A stretch of 64,000 bases of DNA from a virus: IMG/VR virus record IMGVR_UViG_3300013004_000043, positions 1-64,000 of that record, one strand, 5' to 3'. Below, piece after piece: positions 13,530 to 21,655 of this stretch. The position numbers and the translations under genes are program-made. The notes below the pieces were generated by a model, which worked only from the letters and a program-made list of their open reading frames with translations, was not told where the DNA came from and ran no database searches. The number at the start of each line of letters is the position of its first letter. Position 1 is the first letter of the stretch.

Positions 13530-14465
13530 TTAATATTGTTGCACCGGAGAACTTAAGTGCCGCAGAGTTTGTGCAATACCTACACCGGTACCCACGCCAG
13601 CCCCTGTCAAAAGGCGTTCTCGCCATCGTCGCTTGCGAGCTTCTGGGTCGTTGTCACCTGAAAACAATTCCTGGATTGGGTGGGCTAAGGCCCCTACTCC
13701 GGTTCCCGTTAAAGCACCAGCACCCAGCAACGCAGCTGGAATACCGGCGTAATGCGTCAACTTATCGGACAAGGTAGGATCGGCTGCTTGTTTAATTCTG
13801 CTTTTAGCCGCAGCCGTAGCAAACGCTTTTATACTAGCCTCTTTCTCGTCTTCATCTTTGCGTCGGCGGCTGCCCAAATAAGCACCAACAGCTCCGCTTG
13901 TTAAACCAAGGCCAGCACCTAGCCCCATTGGACTGGTTGCAAACTGCCCTAGCTGCGATAGTAAACTTGGTTTAGCAGGCGGAAAACGGCCTAAACCGTC
14001 TAAACCCGGTCCGCCCTTAAATGGTTGGGTTTGCTGTGGTTCAGATTTCGCTGTGTCGACTGCTGCAGGCGTTGTTTTTTCTACGCTTGGTTTAGCTGCC
14101 GAAGGTAACTCGGCTAGTCTAGCCGTCTTTACTCTGGCCGCAGCTTTGGCCAAATCTCCCAATAGATAAAAAAAAGGCGTATCGACTTTTTGAGTCGACA
14201 TCGCCTGTTTGCCCCGCATGTCAGCCAGAGTAGTCTGGCGACGTGCAGGGCGTGGAATGTTAGCCGACGGAGCAGCTTCTGGTCTCACTGAAGTTGGCGG
14301 AGTAACTGGGATGTTTCCAGTCTGACCAGGCGTATTTGCCTTCTTTTCGGGTAGTTTCTTACCTTTTGAGGTTTGATTCCACTCGTTGACATCTACCCCT
14401 TTAGATTCTAGCTTTTTGTGATTTACGTTGAAAAATTTACGCTGTGCTTCCGACTTGTATGGCAT
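13530..14465 (-). CDS. Glycine-zipper virion-type protein, paralogue B (311 aa)
   Basis: The N-terminus MPYKSEAQRKFFNVNHKKL matches the PYxSExQRRFF-type start that I know from phage and prophage structural-block proteins. A long Pro/Ala/Thr-rich linker (about residues 35-150) follows. There is then a glycine-rich hydrophobic segment (MGLGAGLGLTSGAVGAYLG) and the module shared with 12523-13263: HYAGIPAALLGAGALTGTG, AHPIQELFSGDNDPEARKRR, LLTGAGVGTGVGIAQTL. GGAGG precedes the ATG. The shared module, with its conserved HPI and PE positions, points to a common partner. A virion role is inferred. Confidence 0.75.
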   Translation of the reverse strand: MPYKSEAQRKFFNVNHKKLESKGVDVNEWNQTSKGKKLPEKKANTPGQTGNIPVTPPTSVRPEAAPSANIPRPARRQTTLADMRGKQAMSTQKVDTPFFYLLGDLAKAAARVKTARLAELPSAAKPSVEKTTPAAVDTAKSEPQQTQPFKGGPGLDGLGRFPPAKPSLLSQLGQFATSPMGLGAGLGLTSGAVGAYLGSRRRKDEDEKEASIKAFATAAAKSRIKQAADPTLSDKLTHYAGIPAALLGAGALTGTGVGALAHPIQELFSGDNDPEARKRRWRERLLTGAGVGTGVGIAQTLRHLSSPVQQY

Positions 14466-14488
14466 AATAAGAGCCCTCCATGCCTCAT

Positions 14489-14517
14489 ATTATGCTAAAT
14501 TAGCTTAGATAACACAA
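14489..14517 (-). promoter_or_regulatory. Possible promoter with palindrome
   Basis: The minus strand has TTGTGT (14517-14512), a 17-nt spacer and CATAAT (14494-14489). The spacer contains the palindrome GCTAA-T-TTAGC, which could be an operator. The -35 match is poor, so this is tentative. The site lies in the only sizeable gap upstream of 13530-14465. Confidence 0.3.
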
Positions 14518-14532
14518 CGAGAGAAAGTCGAG

Positions 14533-15516
14533 CTAGCTTTTAGATACTGCTATGCGGCAATATCGCCAGCCGAAAAACTGAGCCGTCGAGGTTGGTCTTT
14601 GTTCAACGAACCGGTAATCGTTACCTTTATCTAGAATAGTAATCAATCTGGACCCGCTTCCTGACCAGGGTTCAACATTGTGGTCGCTAAACTCAGCTTC
14701 AATTGGGCCGTTCAAAAGATCTTCAGCGGTAGGTTCACGATACGCTGGCTCTGGTTTAGCGGCGTTATGGCAACCAGTTTCCTTGCGAAATTCGTCAAAC
14801 ATTCGCACATTGACAGAAAACCAGGTTTGCATAAGGTCGGCAGCTCTTTCGTCGGCCTCTTTACGCGGAGCTCCTGCATCTTGTGCCATTGTGCTAAGGT
14901 TGCAGAAGATCGACCAAGCGAAATTAGAATCAGCCCGAATCGTATTGTAGTAGTTGTGAACGACGCTGAATGCCGACTCGCTAAGATCTAAAGATGGGCT
15001 CCCCTCTGTTGGTTCAGGTGCAACAGCTTGTTGCTGTTCCTGTAAAAGCTTGTCAAGAGCAACTAGCGTAACCGGCCAATTATCCATCTCCAGGTCTACC
15101 TTTCGATATGAAAGTTTTACAACTTTTCCTTCGCAAATAGCTGCAAGCTTGCAACCGTTAAGCAAAGTATGTTCGACAACTTTTACCCCTTCGACATAAA
15201 CAGCTTCGCTGCTAAACGTGTCGTCACACACGACAACTTCATGAATTGCTGGCTGTGTTAAGTATGTGTTTTTAAATCTCTCGTTTTTAACAAACAGAGC
15301 CGCTTCAGCTGAAGTTGCAGGTCTAAATCTGTTATGGTTGTACTCAGAATCAAATCCTGCCAAAGTTATATCGCCGTCATTGTCTAAAACACGATAAGCT
15401 TTACCTTGTTCTAACGGGCCTACTTCAAGTTCGCAAACTACAATGTCATTAATTTTAGGTTTCCAGAATATATTTGGACAGTCGGCGTCGTCATGCTTTA
15501 AGTCTTTGCGACTCAT
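14533..15516 (-). CDS. Mosaic module protein (327 aa)
   Basis: Function unknown; it shares modules with 188-1120, 21916-23862 and 24397-25437. About residues 90-155 form the module with IHEVVVCDDTFSSEAVYVEG and a final NWPVTLVALDKLL (the LYVxG...WPxxLxDL module). About 175-250 are a helical segment unique to this protein (SAFSVVHNYYNTIRADSNF, MQTWFSVNVRMFDEF). About 255-327 are the YREPTAEDLLNGPIEAE...CRIAV module. The start overlaps the region of the upstream stop (AAGTAATATG) with AAAGG in front. Confidence 0.8.
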   Translation of the reverse strand: MSRKDLKHDDADCPNIFWKPKINDIVVCELEVGPLEQGKAYRVLDNDGDITLAGFDSEYNHNRFRPATSAEAALFVKNERFKNTYLTQPAIHEVVVCDDTFSSEAVYVEGVKVVEHTLLNGCKLAAICEGKVVKLSYRKVDLEMDNWPVTLVALDKLLQEQQQAVAPEPTEGSPSLDLSESAFSVVHNYYNTIRADSNFAWSIFCNLSTMAQDAGAPRKEADERAADLMQTWFSVNVRMFDEFRKETGCHNAAKPEPAYREPTAEDLLNGPIEAEFSDHNVEPWSGSGSRLITILDKGNDYRFVEQRPTSTAQFFGWRYCRIAVSKS

Positions 15517-15517
15517 A

Positions 15518-16108
15518 TTACTTCATCCTTTTCAAATAATCCGCGATCCGAAACAAAACTATCACGCATTCCAAAAATATCCGCACCACGACCGAGGCCA
15601 GCAGATACGCCACAGCGTAAGCCGCGACCGTACCAATCATCTGAGGGACCGAACCGCCCGAGCGAGTCCGCAGCCCCATACCAATTGCCATCAGAGCAAC
15701 GCCGACAGCACCGACCGTTAGCCACGTACCCCACAAAGCCGAAACCAAAGCAGGTGTCATAGCCGATCGGAAGCCTAGATCAAAGATCCCGATTGGCTCG
15801 TCTTTAGGTACGTTTGGCGGTGTGGCAGTTTGCGGCGGCTCTTTTGGCCACTCCACTGCCGGTAGAGGTTCGTTCGAGGACACCGAGTAACCTTCCAAAT
15901 AACCTTCCAAATAACTATCGCCGGATTCCTGGCTGTCCTCATCCGGCCACTTAAGCCCGTTGATGTTTCCTGCTATTGAGGTCCTACCGCTCGTCGTACT
16001 TTTTACTCTAGTGTCCCTGGTAATCAACCCGTTGTTTACCAACTGCTGTAGATAGTTACCGCCGACTAACTGTAACTGCCCAGTCTTATCCGTAAATTCC
16101 CAAGCCAT
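15518..16108 (-). CDS. GYF_2-like plus DUF4282-like membrane protein (196 aa)
   Basis: The first 50 residues (AWEFTDKTGQLQLVGGNYLQQ, LVNNGLITRDTRVKSTTSG) follow the GYF_2 pattern, a small domain thought to bind proline-rich partners. After an acidic Pro-rich linker, residues 105-196 match the DUF4282 layout: DLGFRSAMTPALVSALWG, two transmembrane segments, and a final FLECVIVLFRIADYL. The combination is common in bacterial membrane proteins of unknown role, notably planctomycetes as I recall. In a phage it suggests capture from a host. ATG at 16108; a terminator lies 40-75 nt upstream of it, so it may begin a new transcript. Confidence 0.8.
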   Translation of the reverse strand: MAWEFTDKTGQLQLVGGNYLQQLVNNGLITRDTRVKSTTSGRTSIAGNINGLKWPDEDSQESGDSYLEGYLEGYSVSSNEPLPAVEWPKEPPQTATPPNVPKDEPIGIFDLGFRSAMTPALVSALWGTWLTVGAVGVALMAIGMGLRTRSGGSVPQMIGTVAAYAVAYLLASVVVRIFLECVIVLFRIADYLKRMK

Positions 16109-16149
16109 ATTCAATTCTTTCTGGCCAATATTAGGCCGGTTTTGGTTCT

Positions 16150-16185
16150 AAAAAAGCTCTACGTCCGTACGTCGAACAGTAGAGC
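16150..16185 (-). terminator. Intrinsic terminator
   Basis: A 7-bp stem GCTCTAC/GTAGAGC (16156-16162 with 16179-16185) closes a 16-nt loop that may form a few inner pairs. On the minus strand it is followed by six T. It ends the transcript of the gene at 16219-16659 and upstream genes. A GGCC-AATATTA-GGCC hairpin lies just beyond it. Confidence 0.75.
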
Positions 16186-16218
16186 ATATAATAAGCCTTA
16201 GTATTTGCCGAGTGTTGA

Positions 16219-16659
16219 TTACTGCTCGTCGGCTAAAACCTGCTTGGCCTTTTTGAACGTTGGCTCTAAGCCGCTTGCATCGGCCCCGAGAAACTTACCG
16301 GTTGCATCAAAGTATTTTTGAACACTTACTCCGTACGGCACTTCAGGGTTCTCGGCGACCCATAGCTTTGCAGTGAGTCCTGGCAATGTCCATCCCGTGT
16401 GAATTATCTCACCGGCTTCTAGAGCTTGCCGTGTGACCTCAAGCTTTACTGGCGATGTGTTTAGGCTGTTACAATGCTCGACTGCCGCGTTAAGCTCAAA
16501 CCAGTCATGATACCAACGATTGCCGTCTTCGTCTTTTGGGTAATCAACATCGTCGTTTTCTTCATCAACAAAACAATCACCTAAATCAGCAGCGTTGCTA
16601 AGCAGCGAATTAGCAGCGATTAAAAGCCTCTGGTAGCTTTCATGTAACGGATCAGACAT
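16219..16659 (-). CDS. Unrecognised acidic protein (146 aa)
   Basis: The start is the ATG of MSDPLHESYQRLL with AAAGGAAA upstream. The protein is acidic (DEENDDVDYPKDEDG near residue 35) and Trp-containing, followed by a mixed alpha/beta part with WTLPGLTAKLWVAE and VQKYFDATGK. No family recognised. It is the last gene before a terminator. Confidence 0.75.
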   Translation of the reverse strand: MSDPLHESYQRLLIAANSLLSNAADLGDCFVDEENDDVDYPKDEDGNRWYHDWFELNAAVEHCNSLNTSPVKLEVTRQALEAGEIIHTGWTLPGLTAKLWVAENPEVPYGVSVQKYFDATGKFLGADASGLEPTFKKAKQVLADEQ

Positions 16660-16721
16660 AATGAAATTTCCTTTAAACAAGTTAAACACTTGAGACTGAT
16701 GTTACGGTAGCAACCGGAAGG

Positions 16722-17120
16722 TTACTTGCCGATTTCCAAGTTCGGAAAGTTAGGAATCTCTAACTTCTCGATAAAATCTTTAACGAACATGTAGCGGTTT
16801 TCCTGCAGTTCGCTTAACCTGACTGCAATTTCACCGTCGCCATCAGCGAAATACTGCTTGTAGACTCCGTCAACCCAGTACTCAACACTAGCTTCCTGCT
16901 CCCATTTAGCGTTCCAATGTAAAGACAAGGCGATACCATTCGTTGTGCAGTATTTAATGATATCCTGGAAATCGCTTTCAACGCAGTCAACAAACGCTCC
17001 CGAGCCATCGGCGTCAAGTTCATTCTCGAGACAAACCTTTAGCAGTTTTTTGCAGCGGTTGAACTGAGCTTGAGTAAGTATGCCGCCCAAGTAAACTGTT
17101 CCGCAAAATCTATCAGCCAT
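16722..17120 (-). CDS. Unrecognised acidic protein (132 aa)
   Basis: The start ATG of MADRFCGTVYLGG has GGAGA 7 nt upstream. The protein looks like a compact alpha/beta fold with LTQAQFNRCKKLLKVCLE, then SGAFVDCVESDFQDIIKYC, and a helical C-terminus. Its acidic composition resembles the previous gene, but no alignment is obvious. Unknown function. Confidence 0.75.
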   Translation of the reverse strand: MADRFCGTVYLGGILTQAQFNRCKKLLKVCLENELDADGSGAFVDCVESDFQDIIKYCTTNGIALSLHWNAKWEQEASVEYWVDGVYKQYFADGDGEIAVRLSELQENRYMFVKDFIEKLEIPNFPNLEIGK

Positions 17121-17175
17121 CGTAAAATCTCCTTGTGTTTCCAAAAACAAAAACCGTTCCTAGCCGAGCGTCGCT

Positions 17176-17466
17176 TCACTTGCCTGCACGAATGAGCGCG
17201 ACTTGAACCAAGATCCCCACGCCGAGAACTAAGCTAGCCACCAAAAGAAAGCAGATAAAATCTAGCTTCGCCAAAACGAGACCATTTTCAGGTTTGGGCA
17301 ACGGTGTCGTATTTCCGTGCGTAGTGCCTTCCGTGCTGGCATGACCTTCTGTCGCTTGGCTTTGAAACTCACGTTGCTTCGCGTCGAATCGCATGGCTTG
17401 TTGCAACGTAGAGAAATGTCTACGGTGCTTTTTTTCCAGTTTCCTTAACTCGTCAAAAGAATCCAT
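17176..17466 (-). CDS. Tail-anchored type small membrane protein (96 aa)
   Basis: A helical basic N-terminus (MDSFDELRKLEKKHRRHF) is followed by a Gln/Thr-rich linker and one C-terminal hydrophobic span (LDFICFLLVASLVLGVGILVQ) with a short positively charged end. GAGG precedes the ATG at 17466. One soluble domain plus a C-terminal anchor suggests attachment to the inner membrane. Function unknown. Confidence 0.75.
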   Translation of the reverse strand: MDSFDELRKLEKKHRRHFSTLQQAMRFDAKQREFQSQATEGHASTEGTTHGNTTPLPKPENGLVLAKLDFICFLLVASLVLGVGILVQVALIRAGK

Positions 17467-17495
17467 AATTAAAATCCTCTGCAAAAGGTTGTCTG

Positions 17496-18194
17496 TTATT
17501 TCTCGTTTAACTTAGCCAAGAAATCTTTGATGTCGTCTTTTAATCCGTAGACCCGGATTGCCTTATCCTGCGATCTTTTAAGCAAATCAACCGCTTCGTC
17601 GAACAAAGCAAGTCGCAAAGCGTCTTGCTTGTCCTGCTCGCTGGCTAGCAAGTCTTGGACGAGGCTCGCAGCCCTTCTTACGTAGGCTGGCTTCGAGGCT
17701 GCCACGGCGGCCTCGAGAGCCTTCTCGATGATCTCTTGCTGTTCCGGCGGGCAAGTATCCACAATCTCCCCAATGCCGTGGCGTTGGGGCCGAGGATAAA
17801 AGAAAACCGAGTATCCCCGATCCTCCAAAAAATTGATAACATCGCATTGGAGCTCGTCCAGCAGATCGTCGAAGTCGACGTCATAACAGGCTTCTTCGCC
17901 AGCTCCTGCGATGGTCAAAGCCGACTCGACCAAGCCTTCAATGTAGTTTGATTGTCGCCAATGCTCATTCTGCGAGTAAAAGACGATATCGGCTGTATCT
18001 CTTTGTGCTTCTTCCCACTCACTCTCGGTTATCCAGCGAAACCCCTCGGGCATATTCTCAGGGTCAATAGTCCAAGGGTCAACTCCGTCAGGGCCGCCGA
18101 CAGCCACTAGGTTTGCATTTTGCGGGTCCAGGTCGTAGATACGCAAGCCATTAAAAACGCTATCAGTACGCCTTGCAAGTTTACTTGCTACCAT
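17496..18194 (-). CDS. Unrecognised acidic protein (232 aa)
   Basis: A 232-residue soluble protein. The first part is Pro/Asp/Trp-rich (DPWTIDPENMPEGFRWITESEWEE, about 36-58). The central part is acidic and helical (DVDFDDLLDELQCDVINFLEDRG). The C-terminal part is a long Ala/Leu helix series that may form a coiled coil. GGAAAGGAA precedes the ATG. GC is a little higher than in neighbouring genes, judged by eye. No function assigned. Confidence 0.8.
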   Translation of the reverse strand: MVASKLARRTDSVFNGLRIYDLDPQNANLVAVGGPDGVDPWTIDPENMPEGFRWITESEWEEAQRDTADIVFYSQNEHWRQSNYIEGLVESALTIAGAGEEACYDVDFDDLLDELQCDVINFLEDRGYSVFFYPRPQRHGIGEIVDTCPPEQQEIIEKALEAAVAASKPAYVRRAASLVQDLLASEQDKQDALRLALFDEAVDLLKRSQDKAIRVYGLKDDIKDFLAKLNEK

Positions 18195-18197
18195 TTG

Positions 18198-18425
18198 CTA
18201 TTCCTTTCCAAGACATTTGTTGCATGTTACCAGCTTGGGATCGTTCGTATAACGAGAGTGATAACCTCCGTAGCCACAAACATATCCGACGTCATAGTCG
18301 CCGCGAGGAAATGAACCTTCTCGCATTCCGCGATAGTTAGGGTCGTTGCTTCTATCTTTCCTTAGATGCACTACCGTTTCTCTCTTGCTAAACTGAGATA
18401 CTTTACCTCTGTGTTTGATTGACAT
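18198..18425 (-). CDS. Small Tyr/Gly-rich protein with C-terminal cysteines (75 aa)
   Basis: The protein is basic, rich in Tyr, Gly and Arg (YDVGYVCGYGGYHSRY), and ends CNKCLGKE. Cys50, Cys68 and Cys71 are the only cysteines visible, so a metal site is possible but incomplete. The ribosome site is weak. Unknown function. Confidence 0.6.
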   Translation of the reverse strand: MSIKHRGKVSQFSKRETVVHLRKDRSNDPNYRGMREGSFPRGDYDVGYVCGYGGYHSRYTNDPKLVTCNKCLGKE

Positions 18426-18429
18426 GTTC

Positions 18430-18639
18430 TTATTTTCGGCTTCTATGTTGATAGTTTCCTTGCACTATGTCGTCGTAAATAAGATCAGGTGTTACAAAAT
18501 CACCAAGTTCCAGGCAAGTTTCTAACCACTCCGAGAAAAGATACGACTTGTCGTAAAATGTATCTCTAGCCCAGATCTCAGCTAAACCTAACGCAGCTTT
18601 AGCTTTCTTCGCAAACTCATCAAAAGTTTCTTCACACAC
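18430..18639 (-). CDS. Unrecognised small helical protein (69 aa)
   Basis: The start is a GTG with GGGAA about 12 nt upstream; the next in-frame ATG is absent. The protein is helical and acidic (FDEFAKKAKAALGLAEIWARD). It follows the stop of the previous gene directly, so translation is probably coupled. Unknown function. Confidence 0.6.
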   Translation of the reverse strand: MCEETFDEFAKKAKAALGLAEIWARDTFYDKSYLFSEWLETCLELGDFVTPDLIYDDIVQGNYQHRSRK

Positions 18640-18640
18640 G

Positions 18641-18955
18641 CTAAACTAATTCCCTGGTAAAAGGTCTTGGTACCATTGGTTGATACTCAAAAAGATACAT
18701 CTCTGCGGCGTCTTTGCTTGCGGTGGGTATAGACTTACAATCTATGTCTTGCTTGAAGATAGTTGCATTAAAGTCGTCACCGCGAGAAACCGCTTCATCG
18801 TAAGCGTTTTGAATCAACCACTTATCGACTTTCTTGAACAAGCTAGCTGTAATTTTACTGAACTTAGGAAACGGTGTAGTATATCTTCCCGAGAGAGTGC
18901 GTACAATTTCACCAGAAGCCAGCTTACAACCAACAAAACCTTGTCTAATTGTCAT
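18641..18955 (-). CDS. Unrecognised small protein (104 aa)
   Basis: A soluble protein with no recognised motif. The C-terminal half reads YDEAVSRGDDFNATIFKQD and ends in a hydrophobic, basic tail. The start overlaps the end of the next upstream gene by 11 nt. Placed by operon packing. Confidence 0.65.
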   Translation of the reverse strand: MTIRQGFVGCKLASGEIVRTLSGRYTTPFPKFSKITASLFKKVDKWLIQNAYDEAVSRGDDFNATIFKQDIDCKSIPTASKDAAEMYLFEYQPMVPRPFTRELV

Positions 18956-19157
18956 CGTCGTTCTCCCAAGTAACTGTTACAGGTTTAATGCTATGATTAT
19001 TTTTCGCTCTAGCGAAATCATCATATTGCCATTTAGCCGCCAGATCGAAATCATAAAAAGTTGGAGTTGCTTGTCCAGTTAGCGAAAAAGCCATTGGACC
19101 CCATTCTTTTAAAGCTATACACTTGTTATCTACAATCAAACCAAATAAGTTTTTCAT
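18945..19157 (-). CDS. Unrecognised small protein (70 aa)
   Basis: Short protein beginning MKNLFGLIVDNKCIALKEWG, with strands at the N-terminus and an aromatic middle (TFYDFDLAAKWQYDDFA). GGAG precedes the ATG, and the start shares ATGA with the upstream stop. Such host-like short beta proteins occur in phage early regions. Unknown function. Confidence 0.65.
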   Translation of the reverse strand: MKNLFGLIVDNKCIALKEWGPMAFSLTGQATPTFYDFDLAAKWQYDDFARAKNNHSIKPVTVTWENDDDN

Positions 19158-19489
19158 TTTTCTCCTGCTAGCATATCTTTAAAAAGTTTACCCGGCCCGG
19201 TAATACCTAGCCAACTACCATAGGTACCGTCACCGTAGAGCTTAGGAGGGCTAACAAACTGCCGGAGTTCCGCTTCAGAGTAAGTGATTGGACCCGGTTT
19301 ACGACAACCTTCAATGTACCAAAGAGGCACACTGCGGCAGCCGAATAGCTTTATCATTTCTCGCCACTCAGAAATAAGCAAAGCCGTGTCTGTAAATCCA
19401 CGGCTTCTAAGTTTCTTCGACGCTTTGCTCAATGTATCGCCTACATTACGGCAAATGCGTATCTGCTGTATTTCTTTGCTGTATTTCAT
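19154..19489 (-). CDS. Unrecognised protein (111 aa)
   Basis: A basic helical N-terminal half (RNVGDTLSKASKKLRSRGF) and a Gly/Pro/Tyr-rich C-terminal half (YGDGTYGSWLGITGPGKLF). AGGAATTAG precedes the ATG. It overlaps both neighbours. No family recognised. Confidence 0.65.
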   Translation of the reverse strand: MKYSKEIQQIRICRNVGDTLSKASKKLRSRGFTDTALLISEWREMIKLFGCRSVPLWYIEGCRKPGPITYSEAELRQFVSPPKLYGDGTYGSWLGITGPGKLFKDMLAGEK

Positions 19490-19745
19490 CTAATTCCTGC
19501 TGTTTAAGATCGAAATGATGTAGGTGCTTCGTCGACGGAAGATCCAACATTGTGTCGTCAAGCTTTACAACCAAGTCGATGGCCTTTAAAACCTCTATGT
19601 TGATCTGGTTAGCAATGCCTTCATCGATCTTTCTCGCGTCGTGTTTAGCACTATCGCCTAGCTCCAAAGCATCACTTTGGATAGATCGCAATATATCAAC
19701 AATCTGATTGATTGTTATAACCTTCCAATGTTGTTTTGTAGCCAT
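19446..19745 (-). CDS. Unrecognised helical protein (99 aa)
   Basis: Predominantly helical (SIQSDALELGDSAKHDARKIDEGIANQINIE), soluble and acidic. AGGAG lies 9 nt before the ATG. It overlaps the downstream gene by 44 nt, longer than most overlaps here. Unknown function. Confidence 0.65.
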   Translation of the reverse strand: MATKQHWKVITINQIVDILRSIQSDALELGDSAKHDARKIDEGIANQINIEVLKAIDLVVKLDDTMLDLPSTKHLHHFDLKQQELDEIQQRNTADTHLP

Positions 19746-19786
19746 CTTATCTTCTCCTGATAGAGTTTGTTGCCATGAACATTTCT

Positions 19787-20128
19787 TTACTGTGTTTCAT
19801 TTGATTCTGGATCCTCGAAAGGTAGAAGGTGACAACCACAACCGTGCGGGCAGAGCCAAGCCCGATAACCGCCGGTTTCGCACGTAGCTTGTTCCTCGGC
19901 ATACTGCCATATCTGGTCGCCAACATGCTGCCAACCGTTTAGCTCTGCGGCTTCAAAAATATCGTCAAGTTTGTAACCGCAACCGTTTTCATCCGACCAT
20001 TCTCTAAAAACGTCTTTAAGCCAAGCTATTTCGTACCCGTCACCAGAGTCTGCCCTATCAACCTTTCGCTTGAGTTGTCTTTGCAGCGATTTGTAGGCTT
20101 CGTTTGAATGCGACCACACCCAAGCCAT
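19787..20128 (-). CDS. Unrecognised His/Cys-containing protein (113 aa)
   Basis: The N-terminal half is helical and charged. The C-terminal half carries CGYKL near residue 54, then CETGGYRAWLCPHGCGCHLL with four cysteines and two histidines (about 90-105), a plausible zinc site. GGAGAAAACTAGT precedes the ATG. No known family can be named. Confidence 0.7.
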   Translation of the reverse strand: MAWVWSHSNEAYKSLQRQLKRKVDRADSGDGYEIAWLKDVFREWSDENGCGYKLDDIFEAAELNGWQHVGDQIWQYAEEQATCETGGYRAWLCPHGCGCHLLPFEDPESNETQ

Positions 20129-20129
20129 A

Positions 20130-20651
20130 CTAGTTTTCTCCTAACTTTATTCCTAGTTGCGTAACTTTCTTTTCTACCTCAAGCATACCCGACAACAACG
20201 CACTATCGTGCCGATCTAAGCAATCTTTAAGCTCGCTAGCGGCTTTTACTCGATCAACTACAATTTGGCATGCCGCAGTTTTGACCTCGTCGATATACTC
20301 GACTTCTCCAAATTGAGAATCAAGCAAACAAATCAAATCGTCTTGAATTTGCTCACTAAGCTTTCGCAAAAACCACCTGTAATCATTTTCTTTAACGTCG
20401 ACTTTAGGGTTATAACCTCTAGGTACTAAGTTGTCGTCGGCAAGATAATCCACTAAATTCCATTGGTAAACGGAATCCGGCGTCGGGCCTTGTTTTCTCA
20501 CAGGGTCTTGTAGCAGCAAGTCGAATCTACCGCCGAGCAGCTCCCGGCAATGTACATGTAGAACTGCCGCATAACAACCATTGTGTAAAAACACATAAGG
20601 AGCAGCAACGGCTTCTGCTTCTCGTCTTCGGCTAACTAAATCACGCAACAC
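20130..20651 (-). CDS. Unrecognised protein (173 aa)
   Basis: A soluble alpha/beta protein: strands around PYVFLHNGCYAAVLHVHCREL, then a helical acidic C-terminal half (VKTAACQIVVDRVKAASELKDCLD). The GTG start has GGGGGTT upstream and lies inside the end of the zinc-finger gene, so translation is coupled. Unknown function. Confidence 0.7.
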   Translation of the reverse strand: MLRDLVSRRREAEAVAAPYVFLHNGCYAAVLHVHCRELLGGRFDLLLQDPVRKQGPTPDSVYQWNLVDYLADDNLVPRGYNPKVDVKENDYRWFLRKLSEQIQDDLICLLDSQFGEVEYIDEVKTAACQIVVDRVKAASELKDCLDRHDSALLSGMLEVEKKVTQLGIKLGEN

Positions 20652-20871
20652 GTGTAACCCCCATGTTTAATAGTTCTTCTTCAATTTTTCGGCTCAGGTG
20701 TAAATCAACAAACTCAGATCCGCAACTAGAACACGTAGGCATTTCTATGCCCTTTAGGTTTACAGTATGCAACTTTGAATTTATTTTTACCTCCATACTA
20801 CAGTCACGAATAACTGGTTGAACTGTTTTAGTGTCGCAATAGCAACACCACCAAGGAAAAGGCTTGTCCAT
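20641..20871 (-). CDS. YgiT/MqsA-type zinc-finger protein (76 aa)
   Basis: Two CxxC pairs are seen: CCYC at about residues 9-12 and CSSC at about 47-50 within MPTCSSCGSEFVDLHLSRKIEEELL. This is the layout of the YgiT-type zinc finger, the N-terminal half of MqsA-like antitoxins. The usual C-terminal helix-turn-helix is absent, so it is not a complete MqsA. No adjacent MqsR-like toxin is recognised. GGGAG precedes the ATG. Confidence 0.7.
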   Translation of the reverse strand: MDKPFPWWCCYCDTKTVQPVIRDCSMEVKINSKLHTVNLKGIEMPTCSSCGSEFVDLHLSRKIEEELLNMGVTRVA

Positions 20872-20875
20872 TTAA

Positions 20876-21085
20876 TTAGCTCCCGTGATTGTCGCGTTCA
20901 GGTTTAAATGGCACAAAACCGTTGCAGTTTTCTTTGACCCATTTAAGTCTTTCTTCTTCCGTTGAAAACCCGGCGGTAAACGCACAGTTACTACCTCTGA
21001 AAAACTTAACGACATAGAACATTCCGTTTCTTTCGTGCGTGTAATAACGATTCAACTGAAACATCGGTAAATCTTTTACAGTCAA
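20876..21085 (-). CDS. Unrecognised small protein (69 aa)
   Basis: I place the start at a TTG that shares TTGA with the stop of the upstream gene, with GGTGGAAAG in front; a longer frame from another TTG would overlap more. The protein is aromatic and basic (MFQLNRYYTHERNGMFYVVKFFRG) and looks like a small beta domain. Unknown function. Confidence 0.55.
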   Translation of the reverse strand: MTVKDLPMFQLNRYYTHERNGMFYVVKFFRGSNCAFTAGFSTEEERLKWVKENCNGFVPFKPERDNHGS

Positions 21086-21318
21086 TTGCTTTCCACCTTC
21101 TTGCAGCAAGCAAAAGTACCAGTACGAAACGCACGGCTTTCACCTAGCCGCCTATACCAGCCTTTGCCTGCGTAAACGTAAACCTGCGGGTTTTCTTTTT
21201 TATCTGTAGGCCAAGTGAACCTATCACCCGGCTGCAGCCAGCGAATGAGTGTACCGGAGCCGTAAAGCTCTTGACCCCATACGCTGGCTGCTATTTCTCT
21301 TTGTTCGATTGCGGTCAT
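21082..21318 (-). CDS. Unrecognised small protein (78 aa)
   Basis: The N-terminus is helical; the rest is Trp/Tyr-rich with WLQPGDRFTWPTDKKENPQ and VYVYAGKGWYRR, and it ends with a Cys pair. It may be a small beta barrel. GGAAGG precedes the ATG. Unknown function. Confidence 0.65.
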   Translation of the reverse strand: MTAIEQREIAASVWGQELYGSGTLIRWLQPGDRFTWPTDKKENPQVYVYAGKGWYRRLGESRAFRTGTFACCKKVESN

Positions 21319-21591
21319 TTAACCTTCCAGTTCTACACGATTAGCAAGGTCGGCTCGGCCTATCGAGATTGCAAATTCACTTGTTTTTCGAATTGCAGTT
21401 TCCCTATCTAAAACCTTGCCGTCATAGTGTGTCCAAATTTCAGCAGTATACAATCCGCCATCAGTTGCAGCATCGATAGCCCAACCATCGAAGTCTCGAA
21501 TAACTCTTAGTGTTGTCGCTTGCTGCGGTGTAATGTAGTCATACCGGTCGAAAGGCATTTGCACGCCTTCAACGATGTCGTCTTCTAACAT
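21319..21591 (-). CDS. Unrecognised small protein (90 aa)
   Basis: A soluble alpha/beta protein (ATTLRVIRDFDGWAIDAATDG, ETAIRKTSEFAISIGRADL). It starts one nt after the stop-side of its neighbour. The ribosome site GAAGAAAAC is moderate. Unknown function. Confidence 0.65.
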   Translation of the reverse strand: MLEDDIVEGVQMPFDRYDYITPQQATTLRVIRDFDGWAIDAATDGGLYTAEIWTHYDGKVLDRETAIRKTSEFAISIGRADLANRVELEG

Positions 21592-21655
21592 ATGTTTTCT
21601 TCGCTGCTCTTTCTGTCGTTATTCCAATCGTCGATGTGCTGTAGCTTTATACTTG

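Noticed and set aside
20641-20871. Complete MqsA antitoxin
   Set aside because: Only the zinc-finger half is present; no helix-turn-helix and no MqsR-like partner is seen.
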